This document shows, one piece after another, positions 53,315 to 61,845 of a stretch of 64,000 bases of DNA; the first letter of the stretch is position 1, and every line of letters begins with the position of its first letter. Source of the DNA: a virus. Below the pieces are notes generated by a model. That model ran no database searches and was not told the DNA's origin. It saw only the letters and a list, made by a program, of their open reading frames with translations. A program made the position numbers and the translations under genes. Location: the IMG/VR virus record IMGVR_UViG_3300030329_004520, positions 18,544 to 82,543 of that record. One strand, 5' to 3'.

Positions 53315-55741
53315 ATGCCAAGCTGGAAAAAAGTCATAACATCAGGGAGCTCTCCCGTATTTAATCAAATAACCGCAAGTGGAAACATAAGTTCAAGTAA
53401 TAATCTCATTGCTAAGGGGTGGTATGGAGAAAACGGTGATAACTATATTTTATCAGGTCTACCTAATCTTGCAATAGGTGATTCCGATATATTTTTCAAT
53501 ACAGAACAATCGTATGTATTTAGTTACGATACTGCTGAATCTATGGAAGTATTCGCAAAACAGAAAAAGTTAAGTTTGGGTAATATAGCTTCATTAAATC
53601 GTCAACCTCAAAAGTCAACTTTTCATTTAGTTGGTGATATGACAACAACATCACATATAACCGCAAGTGGAACTATAAGTGCGAGTCTTGGTATTAGTCA
53701 ATTTGATAAAATACTTACATCGGGCTTAAGATTTAAGAGACCTGGAACGGGTGCAATATCTGTAATGACCTCTACTCACGGTGATAGAAGTAATGATATT
53801 GTATTTAAAATACCAGGTGACATAAGTGCTAGTGGTGATTTCTTTTTATCTGAATCAGTTAGTTTCGCGACAACTAATGATATTGACATATATGGTAATG
53901 GTAGAGATTTAGATTTTAGAGCCGGTGGAACTACTGGTGTAAGATTTACAATAAACGGGGCAAACTCAAATGTAGCCATAGGAACTACAAAAGATACATC
54001 ACACGAATTAACCGTAGAAGGTGACATAACTGCTAGTGGAACAACTTATTTAAATACTTTAGAACTTACAAACATAACTGCTAGTAGTGATATTTATGCT
54101 CAAAATGTTTATGTTCCAGATGGCGGTGATGTGGGGGCTGTTGGTATTAGATGGGTATTTAATGATACTGATAATTACATTAAACCAAATGCTGTAACCC
54201 ATAATATTGTATTGGGAGATGATGACCGAGTAGATGATGTTTATGGTGTTCTTATTGAAAAATTAGATAATAATACAACAAAACCATTTTTGTTAATTGT
54301 CAATGATGATGACGCAGCCGATAGAGCTTATATTACTACACGAACTGATAGAGGTGGTTCAGGAGAGGATAGAGCTTGGTCATTTGGTACTAAATATTCA
54401 TCTGATGCTTTTATGATATCAAGTGGTAGTGGTCACGGTGGGAATATTGCTGGTAGTGAAACATTTTTTAATTTACAATCAAATAATGATGGAACAGCAT
54501 ATTGTGGTATAAATACATTATTAAAAACACCACCACAAGCTTTAACCGTAGGTGGTGGTATAAGTGCTAGTGGTGATTTCTTTTTAGGAAACAATACACC
54601 AGGACATTTCATAAGTGCTAGTAATGGTAATATGGAATTAAGTGGAAGTGGAACTGCAGTACTTGAAGTAGTAGGTGACATAAGTGCAAGTCAAAAATTA
54701 TATGTAAATGAAATAACAGCAAGTGCAGGAATAAGTGCAAGTGGTGATATAACAGCTACGGGAGATATATATGTAAGTAATATAATACTTCCCGATGATG
54801 GTGTTGTCGGAGCCACAAATGAAAAATGGGTATTCAATGAATCAGATAATATCATTAATACATTTAATGCTAATACAAAGGTAATATGTAAAGGAAGTAG
54901 TACTGATTACGCTACATATGAAGATTATCTTGATGGTGGTGGTATAGGGGCGTTCACTAATTATCTTAATGGTACTAATCCACAAATGTTATCTGTTAAT
55001 ACTAGAGATGCGACAGGTGCACATGCATATAATCAAATTAGAACGGGTAAAGATGACCGAATGTATAATTATGGTATTCATGCATCATCTGGTGATTTCT
55101 TTATAGCTAGTGGGAGTATTACACGAACACATTTTGTAATACAAGATGCAACAGCGAATGTGGGTATCGGAACAGCTTCTCCAGGTGAAAAGTTAGAAGT
55201 AGTTGGAAACATAAGTGCAAGTGGTCTTATACATGCAGGTGCAGTAAGTGCGAGTGGAAATTTACGAATAGGAAATCCTCCTACAAATGCAGTAGGAAAA
55301 TTTAATGTAAATCATGGACATCCTACGGGTTCATCAATACAAAGTGCGTTGGGAAAAGGTACTGGTGAAATTATACAAATGGGTGGTGTAACAACAACAG
55401 CAGGATTAATTTATGTTTTATCAGAAGATTCTACAGCATGGACTTTACCCGATATAGATACAGAATCAAAAATTACTGGTTTATTAGCTGTAGCGTTGGG
55501 AACAAATTCTACAACAGACGGAATGTTGATACGAGGAATGGCGCAAGTATCTCAATCTGGTCGTATACCTCGAGGTAGGCCTGTTTATTTGCGTGATGGT
55601 GGTATAGTTACAGGTTCTGTTCAAGATTATGGAGATGATGATATAGTTAGAGTTCTCGGTCATTGTTTAGATTGGGGAAACTCAAATGGTTCAGCTTCAA
55701 TTTATTTTAATCCTGATACTACTTGGGTTGAGGTATCATAA
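53315..55741 (+). CDS. Tail-fibre protein with WKKVITSGS N-terminus
   Basis: The 808-residue protein shares its N-terminus with the product of 51997 and is then built from HITASGTISAS, GDISASGDFFL and GIGTASPGEKLEV units. A non-repeat C-terminal part (residues about 690-808) includes GTGEIIQMGGVT, TGLLAVALG and RPVYLRDGGIVTG. The end resembles a tip domain that may bind receptor. A strong AGGAGG site precedes it, and the 73-bp gap upstream holds no other recognised element. The stop overlaps the methyltransferase start (TAATG). Confidence 0.75.
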   Translation: MPSWKKVITSGSSPVFNQITASGNISSSNNLIAKGWYGENGDNYILSGLPNLAIGDSDIFFNTEQSYVFSYDTAESMEVFAKQKKLSLGNIASLNRQPQKSTFHLVGDMTTTSHITASGTISASLGISQFDKILTSGLRFKRPGTGAISVMTSTHGDRSNDIVFKIPGDISASGDFFLSESVSFATTNDIDIYGNGRDLDFRAGGTTGVRFTINGANSNVAIGTTKDTSHELTVEGDITASGTTYLNTLELTNITASSDIYAQNVYVPDGGDVGAVGIRWVFNDTDNYIKPNAVTHNIVLGDDDRVDDVYGVLIEKLDNNTTKPFLLIVNDDDAADRAYITTRTDRGGSGEDRAWSFGTKYSSDAFMISSGSGHGGNIAGSETFFNLQSNNDGTAYCGINTLLKTPPQALTVGGGISASGDFFLGNNTPGHFISASNGNMELSGSGTAVLEVVGDISASQKLYVNEITASAGISASGDITATGDIYVSNIILPDDGVVGATNEKWVFNESDNIINTFNANTKVICKGSSTDYATYEDYLDGGGIGAFTNYLNGTNPQMLSVNTRDATGAHAYNQIRTGKDDRMYNYGIHASSGDFFIASGSITRTHFVIQDATANVGIGTASPGEKLEVVGNISASGLIHAGAVSASGNLRIGNPPTNAVGKFNVNHGHPTGSSIQSALGKGTGEIIQMGGVTTTAGLIYVLSEDSTAWTLPDIDTESKITGLLAVALGTNSTTDGMLIRGMAQVSQSGRIPRGRPVYLRDGGIVTGSVQDYGDDDIVRVLGHCLDWGNSNGSASIYFNPDTTWVEVS

Positions 55742-56286
55742 TGGAATTACAAGAATGGGCAAGTGGTTCTTTTCAAGAAACTGATACTGATTATAAAATA
55801 GCAGGTCAAAATATTTTATATAAAAATGAAGAAACTTTTTTAGTAAAAGGTGTAGAGTTATTATGTGATGCAATAAATCCTAAATCTGTATTAGAATTTG
55901 GATTCGGAAAAGGTTGGACAGCAACAGAATTTCAACGAAAAGGTGTTACTCGGCATGTTATACTTGAACCTAATATAGAACTTTATCAAGCAGCATTAAC
56001 TTGGAAAGCTAACTATAGTACTAACATAGATATACTTAATATTTGGAGTTGGGATTATAGTGGAGGAGAAACTTTTGATTTAGTCTATGATGATAGAGAA
56101 CCAGTAACGGCTGATGATTGTGATAATCATTTTAATCATATGAAAACTATATTACCTTCAACACAATTATATGCATTTAATTCTCATATAGCTACAGGAG
56201 ATAATTTTGGTAGGTCTATTGAATATACATTAAATGGTATTAAGTACAGACAAAGTTTAACAGAAGGTTTTTATGGCAACGGTTAA
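55741..56286 (+). CDS. Class I SAM-dependent methyltransferase-like protein
   Basis: The 181-residue protein carries motif I VLEFGFGKGWT (residues 50-60), an acidic end of strand 2 at VILEPN, and FDLVYDDREP as the motif IV region, as in class I methyltransferases. It is not a DNA methylase of the DPPY type. It is embedded in the fibre cluster and overlaps both neighbours (1 bp and 14 bp), so it is made together with fibre proteins. Modification of a fibre protein or of a host-surface or small-molecule target is possible. Substrate unknown. Confidence 0.68.
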   Translation: MELQEWASGSFQETDTDYKIAGQNILYKNEETFLVKGVELLCDAINPKSVLEFGFGKGWTATEFQRKGVTRHVILEPNIELYQAALTWKANYSTNIDILNIWSWDYSGGETFDLVYDDREPVTADDCDNHFNHMKTILPSTQLYAFNSHIATGDNFGRSIEYTLNGIKYRQSLTEGFYGNG

Positions 56287-56854
56287 TTTACACCCAGAAA
56301 GTACCGTAACAAATGGTTGGACGGTAGGATTAGCTTCATCTGCAGATGTTGCATTAAGTGATACTAATGCTTTAACTTACATAACAACAGCACTTCAGAG
56401 TAGAAATTGTACCGTTGAATTAGGTCCGTTACCAGTCAATGCAACATCTGTTTCAAGTGTAAGACATTATATATCTGGATTTGTTTTTAATACGAGAAGT
56501 GGAACAACAGAGGTACAAGTTAAATTACAAAATAGTTCAGGAACTGATTTATGGTCAGAAAATCATACATTGAATTTTAATTCTTATAATGCAGAAGACC
56601 ATTATGGAACAGCTAGAACGAGTCGTGCAAACGGTGATGTAAGTGCATGGACTCTTAGTGATATAAATGGTTTACGATTAAATATCAACACAACACCTGA
56701 AGACCCACCTCTTATATCTCAGGCACGAATTGTTAAAGCATTTGTTGAAGTAACATATTCGACCGGATATGGGAATAGAGTTAGTAATGTAGCTGATATC
56801 GCAAAAGTAAATGGAATAGCTACTGGAGATATAGATAATATAAATGGAATATAG
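56273..56854 (+). CDS. Beta-rich fibre-cluster protein
   Basis: The 193-residue protein begins MATVNLHPESTVTNGW and follows the outline of a jelly-roll-like domain: VRHYISGFVFNTR, VQVKLQNSSGTDLW, and RIVKAFVEVTYSTG as the closing strands. This kind of fold is common in virion proteins that hold or extend fibres. It overlaps the methyltransferase by 14 bp, and the next ATG follows its stop directly. Confidence 0.6.
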   Translation: MATVNLHPESTVTNGWTVGLASSADVALSDTNALTYITTALQSRNCTVELGPLPVNATSVSSVRHYISGFVFNTRSGTTEVQVKLQNSSGTDLWSENHTLNFNSYNAEDHYGTARTSRANGDVSAWTLSDINGLRLNINTTPEDPPLISQARIVKAFVEVTYSTGYGNRVSNVADIAKVNGIATGDIDNINGI

Positions 56855-57028
56855 ATGGCAATAACAACACAACAAGAATTAGTAGATACATTTTTTCCAG
56901 ATGAAAATAAATCAATAGATGATTTAGTTAATCATTTATATGATTTACAAAAAGGATTATATACTAAAGAAGAAATTAAAACAGAGTTAAAAGATAAAAT
57001 AACAAATGTATCTGATTGGAGTATCTAA
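56855..57028 (+). CDS. Small hypothetical protein (57 residues)
   Basis: ATG at 56855 abuts the previous stop (TAGATG), and its stop abuts the GTG start at 57029, so it fills an otherwise empty gap exactly. The protein starts MAITTQQELVDTFFPDEN, is helical and charged (YTKEEIKTELKDKI), and ends VSDWSI. The perfect tiling supports it as real. No family recognised. Confidence 0.62.
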   Translation: MAITTQQELVDTFFPDENKSIDDLVNHLYDLQKGLYTKEEIKTELKDKITNVSDWSI

Positions 57029-57577
57029 GTGGCATCAACTGGTGTAATAGAAGGTAGTTCTAGTAGTGGTGATGTCACATTCGCAACTGCTTGGTTTTCA
57101 TCTTCTGGTACGGTAGTTTGGTTAAATAACACAACATATTCTGAAATAACAGGTTTTAGTGGAACAATTAATGGTACGGTAACGGGTGTTAAAGTATATC
57201 TTATAGATACTTATCTTCCATTAGGTGGAAGCGCAACGATGGATGTATATTTATCATTTGATGGTGGTTCAAACTATTCGTATAAAAACTCCGGTACTTT
57301 AAGTGGAACATCTACTGATGATATTACTATTGGAGCTGAAGATGAACTTATAACAACTGGTAACGGTTGGTCAGCTAATATTGATTTATCTAGTTTTTCT
57401 GACTTATCAGATATAAGAATAAAGGGTATGAGACAGGGTTCCTCAATGGTTATGTATAGTAATCATGCTGAGATAGAAATTTTTTATACGGCAGCTGCCG
57501 GTGTTACTACTAGTCAAAGATTAAGACTTTCTTCGGGAAACTTAAATTTAAAAGCTGGTAAATTAAAATTAAAATAA
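57029..57577 (+). CDS. Beta-rich fibre-cluster protein, GTG start
   Basis: The 182-residue protein begins at GTG 57029 directly after the preceding stop. It is Ser/Thr/Gly-rich with beta strands (VTGVKVYLIDTYL, ATMDVYLSFDGG, DIRIKGMRQG) and closes HAEIEIFYTA, the outline of a small sandwich domain. A Lys/Leu-rich tail (SSGNLNLKAGKLKLK) follows. Possibly a fibre adaptor or tip. No known family. Confidence 0.58.
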   Translation: MASTGVIEGSSSSGDVTFATAWFSSSGTVVWLNNTTYSEITGFSGTINGTVTGVKVYLIDTYLPLGGSATMDVYLSFDGGSNYSYKNSGTLSGTSTDDITIGAEDELITTGNGWSANIDLSSFSDLSDIRIKGMRQGSSMVMYSNHAEIEIFYTAAAGVTTSQRLRLSSGNLNLKAGKLKLK

Positions 57578-57580
57578 ATA

Positions 57581-57588
57581 TATTTATA
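57581..57588 (+). promoter_or_regulatory. TATTTATA motif (candidate late-type promoter)
   Basis: It follows AAATAAATA directly and lies 19 bp before the ATG at 57608, with an AGAGAG ribosome site between. Confidence 0.45.
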
Positions 57589-57607
57589 TTAAACAGAGAG
57601 ATATCAT

Positions 57608-58924
57608 ATGGCAATAAGATTTGAAAAGGGTGGATTTTTAGGACACATCAGTGCTAGTGGTGGTAATATATTTATTGATACTAGTGGTTCTGTTGGAACA
57701 ATAAATCTAGGAACTCAATTAGAAATTACAGGTTCTAAAATCATTGAAAAAGATAAAGACGGAAATAAAAGAGTAGTAAAAACATTTAATGCAGATGGTT
57801 CAATCACACGAGAAGAGTTCAGTCCAAGTAATCAAAATTATGCTCAAAACACTTATCTTAAAGATGGTTCAGGTACTGAAACTATACAAAGTGCAAGTTC
57901 TGACTCAAATCAAATACAATTTCAACAAACTGCAAACGGAGCATTAATTATTGTTTCCGGTTCAGGACTTCCCGGTATTCTTATTGCGGGAACTTCAAAT
58001 AGTCCAACTAATACTGGATATTATACTAGAAAAGATGTAGCGAAAGGAACGGTATATTCTACTAATGCGGCTAGTCCACCTACCGTGTCTACAGGTATAG
58101 ATAGTACGGGTAATTATTATATAGATACTAATGGTGTATCTCCGATATCTACAGCTCCTTGGGACACTAGGTTTAAAATGACACCTAAGGGTGATATATC
58201 AATGAGTGGTGACTTAACCGTCACTGGTAAATTAACGGCAGAAGAATTTCATACAACTTATACATCATCTTCAATAGTTTATTCTAGTGGTTCAACAGCA
58301 TTCGGTGATTCTACTGATGATACTCATATATTTACAGGAAGTTTAAGTGGTGAAAAACATTTAACTATAGCAGGTGACATAAGTGCAAGTGGTAATTTAC
58401 TTTTAAAACAAGGTGCATCAACTGGAGGTTTTATAGTACTAAATCAGATGGTGGGGTTTTCAGGTGGCTTTCCTCAAGATGATTACATATCATATTCATC
58501 AGTAAATGATGGAATTACTATTAAATCAAATCATATTATATTAGATGCATCAGCGGAACTGGGTATCGGAAACGATTCACCACCAGAAAAATTGACCGTA
58601 GAAGGTAATATAAGTTCAAGTGGAGCTACAATTCATAAAATACATCAATTTGCTGATGGAGATACAACACCGAGTGTATCTAATAAAACTATATTTAAAA
58701 CTGCTAATTCAACATCAACAACTATAACGGGATTAGATGATGGTGTGCCCGGACAAATAGTACATATTTTAATACAAGATAACAACACAGATTTTACAGA
58801 TGGTACAAATTTTAATTTGTTTAGAAGTTTAGATTGGACAGCAGCCGCAACAAATGATGTTCTAAGTATGATATGTGTAGATGGTACAAAATGGGTGACT
58901 TTACAAAGAACTGATAATTCATAG
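57608..58924 (+). CDS. Tail-fibre protein with shared C-terminal tip domain
   Basis: The 438-residue protein opens MAIRFEKGGFLGHISASGGN, has fibre repeats (GDISASGNLLL, LTVEGNISSSG) and ends in a ~95-residue domain: FADGDTTPSVSNKTIFKT, then DDGVPGQIVHILIQDN and CVDGTKWVTLQRTDNS. The same domain ends the next protein. Because it is the only non-repeat part in common, it is likely a trimerising or receptor-contact tip. Confidence 0.72.
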   Translation: MAIRFEKGGFLGHISASGGNIFIDTSGSVGTINLGTQLEITGSKIIEKDKDGNKRVVKTFNADGSITREEFSPSNQNYAQNTYLKDGSGTETIQSASSDSNQIQFQQTANGALIIVSGSGLPGILIAGTSNSPTNTGYYTRKDVAKGTVYSTNAASPPTVSTGIDSTGNYYIDTNGVSPISTAPWDTRFKMTPKGDISMSGDLTVTGKLTAEEFHTTYTSSSIVYSSGSTAFGDSTDDTHIFTGSLSGEKHLTIAGDISASGNLLLKQGASTGGFIVLNQMVGFSGGFPQDDYISYSSVNDGITIKSNHIILDASAELGIGNDSPPEKLTVEGNISSSGATIHKIHQFADGDTTPSVSNKTIFKTANSTSTTITGLDDGVPGQIVHILIQDNNTDFTDGTNFNLFRSLDWTAAATNDVLSMICVDGTKWVTLQRTDNS

Positions 58925-58932
58925 GAGAAAAT

Positions 58933-59496
58933 ATGGCGAGAGATAGTGTAAGACCAGAATTAAGTTCATCAAGATTATTTACTAGAGGTAGTAAAGATTT
59001 GGAAGGTGGTGTAGTTGATACCACACATTATAATTTTATGTCATCTTCTTTCATAACGAATGAATATCTATCAGATTCTGGAATGTTTGGAATAGTAGCA
59101 CCTTTAGTTTATCAAATGGATTTGATTAAAGATGATATAGATAATATACATACTGAAGTTTCTGCTAGTTCATATACAGAAACAATAAATAGTGGTTCGT
59201 TTGTATCTGAAATAAAAACATTTACTTCTAGAGATACAACACCTTCAGTTAAACACGGAACTTTATTTAAAACTAATAATGATAGACCTATAAGTATTAC
59301 AGATTTTGATGATGGTCAAGCTGGACAACAAATTACTATTATTATGGGTTGTGATAATACAGGGTTTACTCACAATAGAACTAAACTATGCTTAAGTGGA
59401 GCAGCTAATGTATTAAGATTTTATACCGGTGATACAATTTCATTTGTCTGTGATGGAGATAAGTGGTACGAAACAAATCGTAGTGATAATACTTAA
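58933..59496 (+). CDS. Short fibre/tip protein paralogous to the upstream C-terminus
   Basis: The 187-residue protein has its own N-terminus (MARDSVRPELSSSRLFTRG) and a helical segment (YQMDLIKDDIDNIHTEV). Then comes the same ~95-residue tip domain: FTSRDTTPSVKHGTLFKT, DDGQAGQQITIIMGCDN, CDGDKWYETNRSDNT. It lies 8 bp after its paralogue with a GGAG site and is the last gene of the fibre block, followed by a late-type motif. Confidence 0.7.
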   Translation: MARDSVRPELSSSRLFTRGSKDLEGGVVDTTHYNFMSSSFITNEYLSDSGMFGIVAPLVYQMDLIKDDIDNIHTEVSASSYTETINSGSFVSEIKTFTSRDTTPSVKHGTLFKTNNDRPISITDFDDGQAGQQITIIMGCDNTGFTHNRTKLCLSGAANVLRFYTGDTISFVCDGDKWYETNRSDNT

Positions 59497-59515
59497 TAAA
59501 ATTTCATTTTTTTTA

Positions 59516-59523
59516 TATTTATA
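59516..59523 (+). promoter_or_regulatory. TATTTATA motif (candidate late-type promoter)
   Basis: It sits in a T-run within TATATTTATATATGA and is followed by ATAG, very similar to the site at 6569. It is 32 bp before the TTG start at 59556. Confidence 0.5.
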
Positions 59524-59555
59524 TATGAATAGATACATAAAACTGGAGAATCGTT

Positions 59556-60290
59556 TTGGTTAAAATGATGGATTTATTGACTGAAGGTATACACGACAAA
59601 GGTATCTTTAAAGCTATTTTTATGGCGGGAGGTCCTGGTAGTGGTAAATCGTATATAGCAAAAAATATATTTGGTATACCGGTTAATAGTGTGAGTAATA
59701 TAAGTATACAAGGTTTAAAGACGGTTAACTCAGATAGAGAGTTTAAATTTTTATTAAAGAAATATGGATTTGACCCTAAATTTTTAGATATGTATCCACC
59801 CGGTACTTTTGATGATGAAGGTGGATTAAGAGATTTCGCAAAACAATTAACTCATCAAAGAAAACTTGGATATCTAAATGGTAAATTAGGAATGATTATC
59901 GATGGTACAGGTTCAAAATTTCATAAAGTTAAAAAGGAAAAAGATTATTTACAGCAACAAGGATATGATTGTTATATGGTGTTTGTGTCAACTTCACTTG
60001 ATGTTGCACAAAAAAGAAATATGAATAGAGACAGAGTATTAGACCCTAAGATTGTAGAAGCTTCTTGGAAATCTACAAGAAAAAATTTAGGAGCATATAA
60101 AAAATTATTTAAAGGTAATTTTGGTCTTGTACATAATGATAAATTTTTAGAACCTGAAAAAGCGAGACATTTCTTTGGTAATTTAATTAAAGGATTTGCA
60201 AATAAATTCGCAAGTGAACCTATTAAAAATCCAATAGGTAAACAATGGGTTCAAGACCAAATTGATTTAAAAAATCGTGGTGTAAAATAG
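59556..60290 (+). CDS. P-loop kinase (zeta-toxin / polynucleotide-kinase-like)
   Basis: The 244-residue protein has Walker A GGPGSGKS at residues 25-32 after a hydrophobic strand (KAIFMA), then NSDREFKFLLKKYG, LGMIIDGTG as a Walker-B-like strand, and CYMVFVSTSLDVAQKRN with a LID-type R/N-rich stretch. This matches small nucleoside or nucleotide kinases and zeta-toxin-like phosphotransferases. Related ATPases are common in marine T4-like phages, but the substrate is unknown. The likely start is TTG at 59556 (GGAG 7 bp upstream); ATG at 59565 is an alternative. Confidence 0.72.
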   Translation: MVKMMDLLTEGIHDKGIFKAIFMAGGPGSGKSYIAKNIFGIPVNSVSNISIQGLKTVNSDREFKFLLKKYGFDPKFLDMYPPGTFDDEGGLRDFAKQLTHQRKLGYLNGKLGMIIDGTGSKFHKVKKEKDYLQQQGYDCYMVFVSTSLDVAQKRNMNRDRVLDPKIVEASWKSTRKNLGAYKKLFKGNFGLVHNDKFLEPEKARHFFGNLIKGFANKFASEPIKNPIGKQWVQDQIDLKNRGVK

Positions 60291-60303
60291 ATTTTTGATA
60301 TAA

Positions 60304-60324
60304 AGGTTACACTAATTATAACCT
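60304..60324 (+). other. Inverted repeat in the leader of the envelope operon
   Basis: AGGTTA (60304-60309) pairs with TAACCT (60319-60324) across a 9-nt loop. No T-run follows, so it is not a standard terminator. It lies 11 bp before the MscS-like start and could be an operator or an mRNA hairpin near the ribosome site. Confidence 0.3.
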
Positions 60325-60335
60325 AACGGAGAACT

Positions 60336-60752
60336 ATGATGGAAGAACAAGTCCAATCAATGGTTTCAGAAATGCTCGGAAAATATGGGTGGTTATTTAT
60401 AGTTGGTGTTCTAACATTACTCTTCCGTTCTACAATTGAAAAATTTGTAGCGGGTTTAATGATTTTTATGGGTAATGATTACAACGAAGACGATGTAGTA
60501 GAAGTAGACGGAAAACCGGGAAGAATAGTAAGATGTGGAATCTGGTCTACAACATTCTTCACATATGATGTCAGAGAAGGTATCATAGTTGGTGGAGCAA
60601 AACTGGTAGTTCAGAATGACAAACTGAAAGACCTTAAAATAGAAAAACCTTTACCACTTTTGGACTTGTCAAAATATAAAGTGGATACAACTTGTCAAGA
60701 GTTATTAACAGAATTGACAAAGTTACAGACGAAGCAGGAGAAAAAGAAATGA
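60336..60752 (+). CDS. Minimal MscS-like mechanosensitive-channel protein
   Basis: This 138-residue protein has a membrane helix at about residues 16-34 (YGWLFIVGVLTLLFRST) followed by IEKFVAGLMIFMGND, which aligns with the pore-lining TM3 end of MscS. The next residues follow the MscS beta domain: EDDVVEVDGKPGRIV aligns with the family's VGDWVEI-x-G-x-V motif, and CGIWSTTFFTYD with its G-x-x-x-T-x-(I/F)-T strand. LVVQNDKL stands where MscS has PNSKI. The first two MscS helices and the alpha/beta cytoplasmic cage are missing. ATG at 60336 follows CGGAG. Its stop overlaps the barrel gene start (ATGA). Confidence 0.7.
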   Translation: MMEEQVQSMVSEMLGKYGWLFIVGVLTLLFRSTIEKFVAGLMIFMGNDYNEDDVVEVDGKPGRIVRCGIWSTTFFTYDVREGIIVGGAKLVVQNDKLKDLKIEKPLPLLDLSKYKVDTTCQELLTELTKLQTKQEKKK

Positions 60753-61837
60753 AAAAGTTATTAATAACATTATTAGCAACTACTATTTTATTTGCTGAAG
60801 AAAAAAGTAATTATTTTGTAGATAACTTTCTAAAGTATTCAACATTCTATACGAGTGTAAGTTTACAGGCACCCTTCGAACCGACACAGAAGTTTGATTT
60901 TAATCAAGACTTAGGAACATTCGTTGAAACCACTGAAGAAGTTGAAGGTTCATATAATGTTTCATTTGGTATACGGAAACTAGCTAGATTCAAATATCAA
61001 TCAAAGGGTAAGAATTTTTATGATGGTTCTGAAAAAGAATTATCAGATGTAGCTACAATCGGAAATGTAAGTGGTTGGGAATATTTAATTAAATATTCAG
61101 CCATTCGTTCATTCGGTGAAGAGTTTGTAGACTCTGAAAATTGGATTAGATATGTAGGTGATAATTTTGTTGTTAAAGGTTCATATGCTAACTTTGGATT
61201 ACAAGACTTAGAGTTTGGTGGATTAGATGTTAGATATAAAAAACCAGTCGGAACAAATTGGAATTTTTCTGTAGGTGGTAACTTTAGAGGACATCCAGCA
61301 TATGGACTATTTCCATTCAATGATTGGTTAGCTGATTCAAATGGTCAATGGTGGACATTGGCTTATGATTATGGATATGATGATGAGTATTGGTTTGATG
61401 ATATAAATGAAAATGGTATTCAAGACCCCGGAGAATATGGTGACTATCAATGGTTTGATGAAAATAATGAATTAGTTGCTGATACAGATGATGAGTTCTA
61501 TGAATATTATTATGGTGATTTAATTACACTTTACAATGAAGAAGAGGTTGATAAACTTGGCTGGCAATACGAAGCTTCATTAGTTTTAGGTGTAGATTAC
61601 TATTTATATGATAGACAATATTGGGTTCATGGATGGGCTTCTGTAATGCCATTTAGTAAAGGACTTACAGATTATGCTTTTGTATACGAGAAAGGTGATA
61701 TTGACTTTGATATTGGTCTAGTGGCAGGATATAAATTGAATAGAAATTTTGGTATCTTCGGTGAAGGTAGATATTTAAGATATTGGGGAATTGATTCTTA
61801 TGAATTAAAAGCAGGAATCAATTACACTATTTTTTAG
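60749..61837 (+). CDS. Exported outer-membrane beta-barrel protein
   Basis: The 362-residue protein starts at ATG 60749, overlapping the previous TGA with AGGAG upstream. A longer frame from TTG 60692 lacks a ribosome site and would bury the signal peptide. MKKLLITLLATTILFA is a clear signal peptide. The mature part has alternating strands (YNVSFGIRKLARFKY, NWNFSVGGNFRGH, GWQYEASLVLGVDYYLY) and ends YELKAGINYTIF with terminal Phe. An acidic loop at residues 218-229 (DINENGIQDPGE) resembles calcium-binding loops. It is probably inserted into the host outer membrane and may act in receptor masking or permeability. Exact family unknown. Confidence 0.75.
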   Translation: MKKLLITLLATTILFAEEKSNYFVDNFLKYSTFYTSVSLQAPFEPTQKFDFNQDLGTFVETTEEVEGSYNVSFGIRKLARFKYQSKGKNFYDGSEKELSDVATIGNVSGWEYLIKYSAIRSFGEEFVDSENWIRYVGDNFVVKGSYANFGLQDLEFGGLDVRYKKPVGTNWNFSVGGNFRGHPAYGLFPFNDWLADSNGQWWTLAYDYGYDDEYWFDDINENGIQDPGEYGDYQWFDENNELVADTDDEFYEYYYGDLITLYNEEEVDKLGWQYEASLVLGVDYYLYDRQYWVHGWASVMPFSKGLTDYAFVYEKGDIDFDIGLVAGYKLNRNFGIFGEGRYLRYWGIDSYELKAGINYTIF

Positions 61838-61845
61838 GAAGACAT

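Noticed and set aside
33829-58924. CRISPR array, suggested by many short repeats
   Set aside because: The repeats are in frame, irregularly spaced and part of long protein-coding beta repeats; there are no uniform spacers or cas genes.
60304-60324. Terminator after the P-loop kinase gene
   Set aside because: The 6-bp inverted repeat has no T-run and sits just before the ribosome site of the next gene, so it is listed only as an inverted repeat.
60692-60748. Upstream TTG extension of the outer-membrane barrel gene
   Set aside because: It would add 19 charged residues before a clear signal peptide; the AGGAG site at 60735-60739 and the ATGA overlap support the ATG at 60749.
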